Assembly: GCF_021555175.1 (NCBI RefSeq)
Contig: NZ_JAKGRW010000003.1
Location: 1-64,000, forward strand
Length of the DNA: 64,000 nucleotides
Source of the DNA: Nocardioides alcanivorans
GTDB taxonomy: Bacteria; Actinomycetota; Actinomycetes; Propionibacteriales; Nocardioidaceae
Direction: 5' to 3'
The notes beneath the pieces were generated by a model. It made no database searches and had not been told where the DNA came from. It worked only from the letters and a program-made list of their open reading frames with translations. This document shows, one piece after another, positions 17,041 through 25,994 of this stretch. A program made the translations under genes and the position numbers. Positions within the stretch are counted from its first letter, which is position 1. Every line of letters begins with the position of its first letter.

Positions 17041-17975
17041 TCAACGGATCGTGACCTGCCGGTTGGCCAATCCAGAGCGCGCGGCACGCTCGTCGGCGGT
17101 GAGCTCCGGCCCCTCGGCGACAGCGTCGGCGAGGGCTGCGGCGAAGGCCGCGGCCGGCTCCTCCAGCACCTCGGCCCCGGTGCCGACCGGGAGGTCCCAG
17201 ACCGGGGCCAGCACGCCGTGGGCGCGGAACATGCCGACGAGGCGAGCGCCTTCGGCGATGACGTCCTGACCTCGGGCGTGCAGGCGAGCGAGACCGTTGA
17301 GCAGCTCCTCCTCCGGCTGCGGCATCACCCAGCGCAGGTGCTCCTTGGCACCCATCCGGGTCCAGTAGGCGGCGTCGACGGAGGAGAGTCGAGCCGTCGG
17401 GGTCACCGCACCGTTGGCCTGTTCGAGGGCAGCAGCGACCTCCGGGCCCTGCTCCTCGACGTCATCGACCCAGAAACCGAAGCCCTCGTGCACCGTCACG
17501 TCGAGCGGCCCGTCGACGACGAGGTCGGTGAAACGGGGCCCTCGCCGGGCGCCTCGGTCAGGCCGACGACGCCGGCATCGGCGTCGAGCGCCTTGGTGAG
17601 GACCGCCCCGAGGTCACGGGCCGGGTCGCCGAAGTTGTGCTGCACCTGCAGGCCGAGCCAGATCTCACCGGAATCGCGCACCATCGCGGGCGCTGCGCCG
17701 GGCAGGAGGGAGCAGAGGCGCACCGATCGGTCGGAGTCACGCAGGGTCAGCGGGGCGGTCGCGGCCGGCACCAGCTCACGCAGGGCAATCAGGTCGCACT
17801 CGCCGGCGAAGCCCTCGAAGGGACGCGCGACGAATGCCGGCGGCGGTCCGTCGGTCGCACCATGGCAGGCCTTGTAGCGGCGACCGGATCCGCACGGGCA
17901 CGGCTGGCGGGGACCGACCTCACCCGGAGCGGTGGCGACGGCCTCGCGGCCCTTGTTGCGTGAACGCTTTCCCAT
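17041..17975 (-). CDS. SEC-C motif DUF5926 family protein, frameshifted
   Basis: About 311 residues after restoring one base; 935 bases is one short of a multiple of three. Residues 1-40 carry a basic start and the zinc-binding SEC-C motif PCPCGSGRRYKACHG. The frame is lost in the run at 17535-17538 and resumes as RFTDLVVDGPLDVTVHEGFGFWVDD, running to SGLANRQVTIR. This is the standard actinobacterial DUF5926 layout; the function is unknown, with the SEC-C motif suggesting metal and perhaps protein or nucleic-acid binding. It is followed downstream by DUF4446. Confidence 0.85.
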
Positions 17976-17985
17976 GGCGGTGAGG

Positions 17986-18765
17986 CTACCGGCGCAGCAG
18001 CTCCAACATGTAGGCCGGGCGGTCAGTGATCACCGCGGTCACCCCGAGTGCCTGGCACAGCTGGAGGTCGGCCTCGGTGTTGACGGTCCACACGTGGATC
18101 TCCTTGTCGGCCAGGTTGAGGTGCTTGCCGAGACCGGGATGGGCACGCAGCTCCCCGATGCCTGGACCAATGATCCAGTCGGGGTCGACGAGCGGTCGCA
18201 GCACCGGCCAGTGGTGCGCCTTCTCGATCAGCTGCACCAGCTGCAACTTGGGCGCCAACCGCTGCATCCGCTGCAGCGCCGTGAAGGAGAAGCTCATCAC
18301 CCTCACCGGCGACCCCAGGTCGGTCCAACCGAACTCCCCGAGAAGGTGCGCCAGCCGGCGTTCCACCAGGCCGCCGTACCGGGTGGGGTGCTTGGTCTCG
18401 ATCGCCAGCTCGACGCGTCGGCCAGCGTCGGCCACCGTCTCGAGAAGTGCCCGGAGGGTGAGGACGCCGAGCTCGTGGTTGCCCATCGGCCGTTCGTCGT
18501 CGAGGTCGGCCCACTGGTTCTTCCACGAGGAGAAGTCGTACTGGTTGAGCTCCTCGAGGGTCATCGCGGAGATCAGGCCGCGCGTGGCCGCGATCCGCTT
18601 GAGGTGGCGGTCGTGGACACAGACGAGATGCCCGTCGGCAGTCAGGCGTACGTCGCACTCAAGTCCGTCGGCACCGAGCCGGATCGCCTCGACATAGGCC
18701 TCCCGCGTGTGCTCGGCGATCTCATGACTGGCGCCCCGATGGGCCACGACCTGCATGCGCAACAT
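17986..18765 (-). CDS. Glycerophosphodiester phosphodiesterase
   Basis: About 259 residues forming a TIM-barrel GDPD enzyme that cleaves glycerophosphodiesters to glycerol 3-phosphate and an alcohol. The hallmarks are in order: VVAHRGASHEIAEHT (catalytic His and Arg), GADGLECDVRLTADGHLVCVHD (metal-binding Glu/Asp and His), ELAIETKH, and the C-terminal VWTVNTEADLQLCQALGVTAVITDRP. ATG at 18765 (MLRMQVV) is chosen; ATG at 18756 is equally possible. No signal peptide, so it probably acts in the cytoplasm. Confidence 0.9.
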   Translation of the reverse strand: MLRMQVVAHRGASHEIAEHTREAYVEAIRLGADGLECDVRLTADGHLVCVHDRHLKRIAATRGLISAMTLEELNQYDFSSWKNQWADLDDERPMGNHELGVLTLRALLETVADAGRRVELAIETKHPTRYGGLVERRLAHLLGEFGWTDLGSPVRVMSFSFTALQRMQRLAPKLQLVQLIEKAHHWPVLRPLVDPDWIIGPGIGELRAHPGLGKHLNLADKEIHVWTVNTEADLQLCQALGVTAVITDRPAYMLELLRR

Positions 18766-18829
18766 GATGCCCCGCCCGAGGTTGCGTCGAGGGGGTGACC
18801 CGCCAGCACCCGGCACCTATCGTGGGGGC

Positions 18830-19593
18830 ATGACCGAGCCCGCGAAGTCCTTGTCCGTTCTCGCCGACGACCTGCTCGCGCTGCACCGCCCGGGTGACCC
18901 CGTGGTCCTCCCCACCTGTTGGGACGCGTGGTCGGCGCGGTTGGCGGAGGCCGCCGGATTCGCCGCGATCACCGTCGGATCGCACCCGATGGCCGACTCG
19001 ATCGGCCGGCCCGACGGCGAGGGCATGGGGATCGACGAGGTGATCACCCGGGTCCGGCAGATCACCGACGCCGTCTCGATCCCGGTCTCGGTCGACCTCG
19101 AGGCCGGCTACGGCCTCTCCCCGCCGGACTGGTCGACCAATTGCTCGTTGCCGGCGCGGTCGGCCTCAACATCGAGGACACCGTGCACTCCGACGGTGGC
19201 CGACTTCGCGGGGCCGAGGAGCACGCCGAGTACGTCGCGGGGTTGCGGACCGCCGCCGACGCTGCGGGCGTGCACGTGGTCATCAATGCGCGCACCGACT
19301 GGTTCAAGGGCAAGCACGGCGACGAGGCGACTCGGGTCGACGACGCCATCGCGCGGATGCGCCTGTGCGCCGAGGCCGGCGCCGACGCTCTCTACCCGGT
19401 CGCCTTCCACGACGAAGCAACGCTGGCCCGGCTGTGCAGCGAGCTTCCACTGCCGGTCAATGCCATCGCCAAGCCGGCCGACGGCGACCTTGCGATGATC
19501 CGTCGCGCCGGCGCCGGCCGGATCAGCTTCGGACCGACCTGGCAGATGGGACTGGCCGAGGTGTCGAAGGAGTGGTTGGCGCGCTGGCGCTGA
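18830..19593 (+). CDS. Isocitrate lyase / PEP mutase family enzyme, frameshifted
   Basis: About 254 residues after one base is restored. LPTCWDAWSARLAEAAGFAAI, the metal-site motif VSVDLEAGYG, LNIEDTVHSDGG and HVVINARTDWF are the PEP mutase/2-methylisocitrate-lyase-like signatures. Frame is lost at the C run 19119-19122; adding one C gives LSPAGLVDQLLVAGAVGLNIEDT. The catalytic KKCGH-type loop of true isocitrate lyases is absent, so it belongs to the smaller oxaloacetase/phosphonomutase-like group, whose substrate is not clear. ATG at 18830 follows a GGGGG stretch and is divergent from the glycerophosphodiesterase. Confidence 0.85.
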
Positions 19594-19619
19594 CTTGAGC
19601 GATGGCCGGCCGTGCCGCA

Positions 19620-20021
19620 CTACACGAGCGCCTGGGCCCCCAGCCAGGCGGTGATGGCGGTGGTGGCCACCGTCGTCGTCGCGAAGAAGCCGAACACCAT
19701 GGCGGTGCCGAGGAGCCGCCTGCCCGGCGAGCAGTCCTTGGGGAGCACCAGTTGCCTCACGGTCGTGAACGCCCGGCCGGCCCGGCCCACGACATGGCGG
19801 GCCCATGGGAAGCCCACGGCCAGCAGGGAGAAGCCGGCTGCGATGGTCACCAGGCCCGGGCCGGGCAGCACCAGCATGGCGACGCCCGCCACGATGACCA
19901 GTGGGGCGGTCACGGCCACGAAGGACTTGATCATCACTCGCCGCAACCTGGTCTCGGCGGCCCACCCGTCGAGTCGGGCAAGCACGACCTGGCTGCGAGG
20001 AAGTGTGGCGGTCTCGGACAT
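19620..20021 (-). CDS. PGPGW-family membrane protein
   Basis: A 133-residue protein with two hydrophobic regions. The signature LVLPGPGLVTIAAGFSLLAVGFPWARHVV matches the putative transmembrane PGPGW family (TIGR02611-like), of unknown function. ATG at 20021 (MSETATLPRSQ) is preferred over an upstream in-frame start because the family begins near there. Its 3' end is 26 bases from the stop of the convergent PEP-mutase-family gene. Confidence 0.8.
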   Translation of the reverse strand: MSETATLPRSQVVLARLDGWAAETRLRRVMIKSFVAVTAPLVIVAGVAMLVLPGPGLVTIAAGFSLLAVGFPWARHVVGRAGRAFTTVRQLVLPKDCSPGRRLLGTAMVFGFFATTTVATTAITAWLGAQALV

Positions 20022-20107
20022 CGAGGCTCCAGTGCTGGGGAGGGACGGCACCAAAAGGGTGCCCGACGAGCCTGAGCCCATCCTGAGGACCGCTCTTGCT
20101 CCCAACC

Positions 20108-20560
20108 CTACGAAGCGTCGCCGTTCACAGTGAGGACACCGACCGCCGCGGCACCCAACTCCTCCCCCTTCTGGCGGAAGTGCCGGGTGAAGTAGTTGGT
20201 GTGCTCCTCGTGCTCATGGAAGTGCAGCGGCGTGAGCACTCCCGACAGCACGGGAACATCCGTGGCGAGCTGCACCTGCATGAGCCCATCGATCACCGCA
20301 GAGGCGACGTACTCGTGTGCATAGATCCCGCCGTTGACCACCAGTCCGCACGCCGCAACGGCGACGTACTCCCCGCTGCGCGCCAGACGCTGCACGGCCA
20401 AGGGAATCTCGAACGCGCCCGGAACCTCGACCAGTGTCGGGCGGTCGTAGCCAGCAGCCGTGACCGCGGCGGTGAACCCAGCGACTGCCTCGTTGACGAT
20501 TTCTGCGTGCCAGCGGGATGCGACGACTGCGATCCGGCCGGGCGTGGGTGACTGCGACAT
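20108..20560 (-). CDS. ribH: 6,7-dimethyl-8-ribityllumazine synthase
   Basis: A 150-residue enzyme that condenses 3,4-dihydroxybutanone 4-phosphate with the pyrimidine intermediate in riboflavin synthesis, forming icosahedral or pentameric shells. IAVVASRWHAEIVNEAVAGF (substrate Trp), VPGAFEIPLAVQRLA, an ACGLVVNGGIYAHEYVASAV region in place of the usual GAVIRGxTxHFDYV, and a C-terminal region with GVLTPLHFHEH are seen. The motif around the catalytic His is divergent (VVNGGIYAHEYV), as in the RibH2-like subclass. It stands alone without ribE or ribBA and is controlled by the FMN riboswitch at 20641-20789. Confidence 0.9.
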   Translation of the reverse strand: MSQSPTPGRIAVVASRWHAEIVNEAVAGFTAAVTAAGYDRPTLVEVPGAFEIPLAVQRLARSGEYVAVAACGLVVNGGIYAHEYVASAVIDGLMQVQLATDVPVLSGVLTPLHFHEHEEHTNYFTRHFRQKGEELGAAAVGVLTVNGDAS

Positions 20561-20640
20561 GTGAACTGCCTCCAAATCTCGTCGCTCACCCAGGGCGATA
20601 CGACGAGCGGAACAGACTTGCGTCGGCCCGATCACCGCGT

Positions 20641-20789
20641 TCTCTCTCGTCCGGACTGTGACCGTCGGCTCCGGAATCACACCGGATCTGCTGACCCCTC
20701 GGATCGAGATCCGAAGGCGCTCGCGGGCTGCGATGACCGGATCGGCCAGCCATCTTCACCGCCGGTGGGGAGTTTCACCCCGCCCTGAG
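20641..20789 (-). promoter_or_regulatory. FMN riboswitch (RFN element) upstream of ribH
   Basis: Read on the minus strand, the conserved RFN blocks appear in order: AGGGCGGGGTGAAACTCCCC, ACCGGCGGT, GCCCGCGAGC, GATCCGGTGTGATTCCGGAG, then CCGACGGTCACAGTCCGGA and a final GAGAGAG. These match the FMN-binding core helices. It lies 81 bases upstream of the ribH start and should lower expression when FMN is abundant, probably by hiding the ribosome site, since no clear intrinsic terminator follows. Confidence 0.95.
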
Positions 20790-20838
20790 AACGTTGTGGG
20801 GAAGAGTACCGGCAGCCGAAGATCAGCGCGCCGGGTGT

Positions 20839-22047
20839 TCATGCCTGCTCACGCAGGTACTTCCCGAAGTGCGGCACCGTGAAGGCGATGCGGCCGCGCT
20901 CACCCGAATAGATGAGGCCCTTCTTCAGCAACGCGTCACGCGCCGGCGAGAGCGACTGCGGCTTCTTGCCGAGCATCTCGGCCACCGCCGCAGTGGGCAC
21001 CGATCCGACCTCGTCGACCTCCTCGGTCTCGGCCAACTTCAGGGCCGTGTCGGCCATGGCGCGCAGGTAGTCCCGCTCGCCCGGGGTCGCCCGTTCGAAA
21101 CGGCTGCCGAAGAAGCCGACCGCCAGCTCTGCCTCCGCCTCCGGGGCCGCGACGGCCACGTCGTCGGCGGTGATCGGCGAGCGCGGTGCCCGGTCCCACA
21201 CAGCCTTGCCGTAGGCCTGGATGAAGTACGGATAGCCACCGGTTGCGGCATACATCGCGGCCAGCGCGCCTTCGTCGTACGCCGCCTCTTCCTCCTCCGC
21301 CGGAGCGGCGAGCGCCCGATTGGCGGCATCACGGGCCAGGCGATCGATGCGTTGGTAGGAGAAGAGCCGCTCGGAGTAGGACTTGCTGGCGGAGAGGACG
21401 GCGGGCAGGTGCGGCAGACCGGCGCCGACGACGATCAGCGGCAACCCGGACTGACTGATCTCGTGGCAGGCAGCGCACATCGCCGACACGTCGTCGGGGC
21501 CGAGATCCTGCATCTCATCGATGAAGACCGCGATGCCCTTGCCCACGTCGGCAGCCAACCCGCCGAGGTCGGTGAACAGCTCGACGAGGTCGATCTCGAT
21601 GTCGCCCGAGTCGGCACGGCCACGGGCGGCCGGCACCGCGATGCCGGGGTTCCACTGGTCCTTGAGCTTCGCGCCGATCCCGGCATCACGTTGCGCGAAG
21701 GCCCGGATCACGCCGAGCACATGGTCGACCTGATCGGGCTCGGGGTGGCCGAGCTCGCGCACCGCTTGGTGCACGGCGGACGACAACGGGCGCCGCAGCC
21801 CCTGGTCGGGACGGGCCTCGAGCTTGCCGGTCCCCCAACGTTTGCGCACCGCAGCAGAGCGCAAGGCATTGAGCAACACCGTCTTGCCCACTCCCCGCAG
21901 GCCGGTGAGCACCAGCGACCGCTCAGGGCGGCCACGAGCAACGCGCTCCAGCACGACGTCGAAGGCCGACAGCTGCTCGTCGCGTCCAGCCAGCTCGGGC
22001 GGCCGCTGCCCCGCCCCGGGGGCGTAGGGATTGCGAATCGGGTCCAC
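20839..22047 (-). CDS. AAA ATPase (orc1/cdc6-like P-loop protein)
   Basis: A 402-residue protein. The Walker A motif is GLRGVGKT (residues 49-56), Walker B is IAVFIDEMQDL (about residue 175), and VVGAGLPHLPAVLSASKSYSERLF is a sensor-1-like region. A C-terminal winged-helix-like segment (VGSVPTAAVAEMLGKKPQSLSPARDALLKKGLI) ends in FTVPHFGKYLREQA. The layout resembles the STAND/Cdc6-like ATPases that often accompany mobile elements; its role is unknown. The GTG start at 22047 has TAACGT 8 bases upstream, suggesting a leaderless message. The first repeat cluster begins 77 bases upstream. Confidence 0.82.
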   Translation of the reverse strand: MDPIRNPYAPGAGQRPPELAGRDEQLSAFDVVLERVARGRPERSLVLTGLRGVGKTVLLNALRSAAVRKRWGTGKLEARPDQGLRRPLSSAVHQAVRELGHPEPDQVDHVLGVIRAFAQRDAGIGAKLKDQWNPGIAVPAARGRADSGDIEIDLVELFTDLGGLAADVGKGIAVFIDEMQDLGPDDVSAMCAACHEISQSGLPLIVVGAGLPHLPAVLSASKSYSERLFSYQRIDRLARDAANRALAAPAEEEEAAYDEGALAAMYAATGGYPYFIQAYGKAVWDRAPRSPITADDVAVAAPEAEAELAVGFFGSRFERATPGERDYLRAMADTALKLAETEEVDEVGSVPTAAVAEMLGKKPQSLSPARDALLKKGLIYSGERGRIAFTVPHFGKYLREQA

Positions 22048-22551
22048 GATCGGACGTTATCGCGGTGTCTAGCTTCTGCCTTAGACATCGACAGCGAGTC
22101 GCATCGCCAAGCCCCGCGTCGGTGGTCGAGCCTGTCGAGACCGTTTCGTTGGTCGAGCCTGTCGAGACCCCGCGCCGCACCCACCGCCGTTGGTCGAGCC
22201 CGGTTCGTTGGTCGAGCCTGTCGAGACCCCTCGCGCCGCCCACCCCGCTGGTCGAGCTTGTCGAGACCAAGTCGCCCGCCCACCGGTTCGTTGGTCGAGC
22301 TTGTCGAGACCCCTCGCGCCGCCCACCCCGCTGGTCGAGACCGGACCGGAGGTCGAGCTTGTCGAGACCGGACCGGAGGTCGAGCTTGTCGAGACCACCT
22401 CGCCCCGCCCACCCCGTTGGTCGAGCTTGTCGACCCCGCCCCGTTGGTCGAGCTTGTCGAGACCTCGTTGCTGGCAGCCCCGTTGGTGGTTGTCCACAGG
22501 TTGGGTTCGTGATCGTCGGGTTGTGTCGGAGCCAAATGTTGGACTGGTTCC
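22048..22551. repeat. Cluster I of the 19-base GGTCGAGCYTGTCGAGACC repeat
   Basis: Eight full copies in one orientation start at 22124, 22151, 22210, 22250, 22293, 22351, 22378 and 22446. Degenerate or half copies start at 22192, 22333 and 22419. Spacing is irregular (27, 40, 43, 58, 59 bases). Part grew by tandem duplication: a 27-base unit is repeated at 22351/22378, and a stretch of about 37 bases ending in CCCGCTGGTCGAG recurs 83 bases apart (22220 and 22303). No convincing gene lies here; reading frames only show peptides such as LVELVET. Confidence 0.92.
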
Positions 22552-24055
22552 ATGATCGAAATCGACGCCCGCCACCAGCCGTACGAGGTCTCTGACCTCG
22601 ATGGCGGGACCCTGCTCGGCTTCCTGGCCGAAGACCGGGTCGTCGAGTTGAAGGTGATCCGTAGGAAGCTGCGGTTGGCCTATCAGTGGGCGATCATGCA
22701 CCCACCGTCGCCGGAGCACCCGAAGGCGGTGGTGGGTGACCAGACCCTGTTCCCCACCGACTGTGAACAGCAGGATCTCCGGTGACGGCACCCCTGATGT
22801 CGCCCTGTTCGCGGTCGAGGAACTCGCCGCATCAGGCTGGGATCTCACGTAGCTGCCGGGTTCGCGCTGGTCGCCGACGCCCTGGACCTGGTCCACCGGC
22901 TGCCGCAGCTGTGGGCGAAGGTCGAGGCCCTGGAGGTTCCGGGGTGGAACGCCCGCCGTGTCGCCCTGCTCACGAGGAAACTGTCGTACGCCGCTGCACG
23001 GTGGTTCGACGACCACCTCGCCGCGACCGGCCTCACCGGGTGGCCGACGATCGAGAAGTGGTTGGCGATGGCGATCGCGAAGTTCCACCCCGAGCTGGTG
23101 AAGGACCCAAGCGCGGCGAAGGGGAAGGCTGATTGGGGAGTGTGGCTGCACCACCCCCAAGCCGGACAAGAAGAAGGAGCCGGCGGCATCGCTGGCACCT
23201 CCGAGCTCCAAGCCGTCGGTGACTCCTTGGACCTGACCCGATTCCTGGACCTGCCTCAACTCCGAGGCCGAAGCCATGCGGAACCTCGGAGACACCGACA
23301 CCATCGACCAACGCCGTGCCAAAGCGATCGGACGGCTCACCGACGACACCGAACAACCCACCCTCGACTACACCGGCAACGCCACCAGCGCCGGCGACAG
23401 CAGCAGCACCGACAGCACGGACGGCGCTGCGGCAGCGGGTGGCGAGCCGGTGCTGGGCAACCCGGGGATCGGGGTGAAGCCGGGTCGGTTGGCCACGACA
23501 CCGGGCCCGTTCGGACGCCGGCGTGGACTGCGGGTGATGGCCCACGTCAACCTCGCCGACCTGTTCGCGTTGGGCCTCGACCCCCACGAGTTGGGGTTGG
23601 ACGGCGACGGCATCGCCTCCACCGACCGGCTCGGACAGATCCTCACCACCCAACTACGAGACTGGATCACCCGCCACGGTTCCCTCGCAACCATCACCCC
23701 AGTCGTCGACCTGAACCGCACCGATGCAGTGGATCGTCACGATCCACCCGAATGGATGGACACCCTCGTCCGACTCCGTGACCCACACTGTGTCTACCCC
23801 AACTGTGAACGCTCCAGCTGGGACGCCGACCTCGACCACATCGACCCCTACCTTCCACTTGGTGAGGGTGGCCCACCCGGACAAACCCGCCCGGAGAACC
23901 TGGCGCCGTTGTGCCGACGTCACCACCTCATGAAAACCCACGGCCGCTGGCGCTACCGACGGACCAGGGACGGAACCTATATCTGGACCAGCCAGCACGG
24001 CAGGACCTGGCTGGTCACACCCCAAGGCACCCACGACACCACCAACACCAGCTGA
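22552..24055 (+). pseudogene. DUF222 / HNH endonuclease (REP13E12-like), disrupted reading frame
   Basis: The frames, joined in order, give a DUF222 protein of about 500 residues. The N-terminus is in frame from 22552 to about 22780, then VALFAVEELAAS in another frame, then FALVADALDLVHRLPQLWAKVEALEVPGW. GTSELQAVGDSLDLTRFLD follows, then LGDTDTIDQRRAKAIG after another shift. The HNH domain at the end is intact: HCVYPNCERSSWDADLDHIDPY, ENLAPLCRRHHLMKTH. At least three frame changes are needed. Two are an extra base or two missing bases, unlike the C/G-run deletions elsewhere, so genuine decay is possible. The repeat clusters flank it on both sides. Confidence 0.82.
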
Positions 24056-24644
24056 GCCCAGCTGAGCACCACCAGCCATCGGCCAACAGCACGGGGCACA
24101 AGCAGCGCCTGCCGAACAAGCACCACCCGCCCACCCCGGGAGAACCACGCTCTCCCGGGGCACAGGCACGCCACCAGCATGGGAGAGGTCTCGACAAGCT
24201 CGACCACCGGGGCGAGGGTCTCGAGCAGCGGCGTACGGGCTCTATCGGCGGGTGCGGCAATGGTCTCGACAAGCTCGACCAACGACGCACGGACGCGACC
24301 ACCGACGTACGGGCTCGACCGGCGGGGATGCCGTGAGCTCGCGAACAGGATCCCGGTGGTCGCGCCTGTCGAGACCCTCTGACCCGCGGGCAGAACTGGT
24401 CTCGACAAGCTCGACCAACGACGTACAGACCGACCAACGACGCACGGGCCCGACCAACGGAGTGCGGGGGCGGGGTGGGACGTCCGGGGTTGCCGACGGA
24501 GCGTCAAGGGGCTTGGCCGCGGCGGGCGCCCACCCAACGCAACCCACACGAGGAGCCGCGCGCACGACGCGCCGCCCCAGCGAGGGAGGTTGCCCCGGAC
24601 GGCACGGCCCGGGTCGGGGTCTCGACAAGCTCGACCGACGGAGG
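24056..24644. repeat. Cluster II of the 19-base repeat, mainly in reverse orientation
   Basis: Copies reading GGTCTCGACAAGCTCGACC start at 24187, 24262, 24398 and 24618. A degenerate copy lies at about 24218 and a half copy near 24312. One copy in the cluster I orientation, with a base change, is at 24358-24376. Between them are short imperfect tandem units of CGACCAACGACG type, about 20 bases long (about 24412-24462). No gene is supported in this 589-base stretch. Confidence 0.9.
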
Positions 24645-25130
24645 TCAGCGGGGCTCGAGCACGACCACCTGGATCTCGCGGTCGGTCCACGCCCGATAGT
24701 TGTCGAAGTCGGCGTAGAGCTCCACCAGGCGCGGCCACAGCTGCGCCCGCTCGTCGGCGCCGGCGACCCGCGCCCGCACCTTCCGGGCCCGCTCTCGCGG
24801 CAGCGCCACGGTGGTCTCGGGCTGGGCCACCAGGTTGTGGAGCCACTGCGGGTCCTTGGGAAGGCCGCCCTGCGACGCCACGATCACCAGGTCGTCACCA
24901 TCGCGCAGATAGAGCAGCGGAGTCGTGAATCTCCGCCCGCTCGTCCGCCCGACATGGTCGAGCAACAGCACCGGTACCGGCTTGCGCCATCCGGCGCCGA
25001 TCCGCCACTTCGCACCGATCCGGCCGTTGGTCAGGCGATAGATCCCGACGTTGGCCTTGGCGCCGTACTTGATGAGCTTCCCGACGACGGGAGCATCCAG
25101 TCCCTTGGGCTTGTCCTTCGGCAGTGACAT
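24645..25130 (-). CDS. Deazaflavin (F420)-dependent nitroreductase-family protein
   Basis: A 161-residue Ddn-like protein. VLLLDHVGRTSGRRFTTPLLYLRDGDDLVIVASQGG, followed by LPKDPQWLHNLVAQPETTVAL, is the F420-binding family pattern. It should reduce a quinone-like or nitro substrate with F420H2. ATG at 25130 (MSLPKDKPKG) is chosen because the family begins close to it. It ends immediately after repeat cluster II and is co-oriented with the class II aldolase gene 36 bases upstream, so the two may form an operon. Confidence 0.85.
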   Translation of the reverse strand: MSLPKDKPKGLDAPVVGKLIKYGAKANVGIYRLTNGRIGAKWRIGAGWRKPVPVLLLDHVGRTSGRRFTTPLLYLRDGDDLVIVASQGGLPKDPQWLHNLVAQPETTVALPRERARKVRARVAGADERAQLWPRLVELYADFDNYRAWTDREIQVVVLEPR

Positions 25131-25165
25131 GGCACCACTGTCGCAGTTCCGGCGAGTTGCCGGCA

Positions 25166-25927
25166 CTAAACGGCGGCGAGTCGGCTCTCGATCGCATCGG
25201 CCAGGGCCGGCTCACGGCGCAGCTCGGCACGCACGGTGGCCTCCCAGAAGCCATGGAACCCGTTGCCGTCACTCTTGAGCTGGCGGTCGAGCCACCAGTC
25301 GGGGAGTGACGACTTCGCCGGGCCGTCGGCGGCACGCACCATCCAGGCGTTCTTGCACCGCTGCTCCAACGCGGCGGCACGCAGGTAGACGGCCCTGGCG
25401 GTACTGCCCAGCACGAAGACTCCGTGGCCAGCCAACAGAGCACGATCGGCATCGCCCATCGAGGCGACCGCCTTGACGGCCGCCTCCATGCTGTTGACGG
25501 CGCCGTCGTACTCGTCGACCAGCACGACCTCCCCGCCGCCCAGACTCGAACTCTGGTCGTATGCCGGAGGCACCTCGCCGAGGTCGGCCCAGACCGTACC
25601 GAACTCGGAGTGATTGTGCAGGGCGATCTGTACGTCGGGACGCACGTCATGCAAGGCCAGGTGCAGGGGGATCCCCAGCGGCACCGGCCAGTCACCTTCG
25701 ACCAGATTTCCCTCGAGGTCGATCCTGATCACCTGGTCGGGCATGAACTCGTCCCACGTGAGCAGCCATGGGTTGCACAGCAACGTGCCGTCTCCGAGGT
25801 TGTAGGTGATGTGCCCGGACAGATGGTCGCGATACCCCTCGCGCCACAGCGCCCGCGCGAGCAAGACCATCTCCTCGCGTGGGTCCAGTTCAGGGATCAG
25901 CCGATCAGGAGTGGGAATGAAGCTCAC
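25166..25927 (-). CDS. Class II aldolase/adducin family protein
   Basis: A protein of about 253 residues. LARALWREGYRDHLSGHITYNLGDGTLLCNP, then IALHNHSEFGTVWAD (metal-binding HxH), and ALLAGHGVFVLGSTARAVYLRA (third His) are the zinc-site motifs of fuculose-phosphate-aldolase-like enzymes. The substrate is unknown. The GTG start at 25927 has GGAGG seven bases upstream. It is divergent from the IclR gene across 67 bases carrying two operator-like dyads, so the IclR protein probably controls it. Confidence 0.88.
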   Translation of the reverse strand: MSFIPTPDRLIPELDPREEMVLLARALWREGYRDHLSGHITYNLGDGTLLCNPWLLTWDEFMPDQVIRIDLEGNLVEGDWPVPLGIPLHLALHDVRPDVQIALHNHSEFGTVWADLGEVPPAYDQSSSLGGGEVVLVDEYDGAVNSMEAAVKAVASMGDADRALLAGHGVFVLGSTARAVYLRAAALEQRCKNAWMVRAADGPAKSSLPDWWLDRQLKSDGNGFHGFWEATVRAELRREPALADAIESRLAAV

Positions 25928-25940
25928 GATTCCTCCATGG

Positions 25941-25973
25941 ATCACTATGTGATAAGATAAGTCACTTGGTGAC
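25941..25973. promoter_or_regulatory. Twin IclR operator between the aldolase and IclR genes
   Basis: Two inverted repeats, ATCAC-TAT-GTGAT (25941-25953) and GTCAC-TTG-GTGAC (25961-25973), share the consensus RTCACnnnGTGAY. Their centres are 20 bases apart, two turns of the helix. They occupy the short intergenic region between divergent genes, the expected site for IclR binding. Confidence 0.75.
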
Positions 25974-25994
25974 AACACCGTAGGAGGCACCACC

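Noticed and set aside
22490..22498. TTGTCCACA, identical to the actinobacterial DnaA box
   Set aside because: A single copy with no dnaA, dnaN or cluster of boxes nearby; chance or part of the HNH gene's leader.
22100..24640. CRISPR array
   Set aside because: The repeats are irregularly spaced, partly tandemly duplicated, inverted between clusters, and no cas genes are present.
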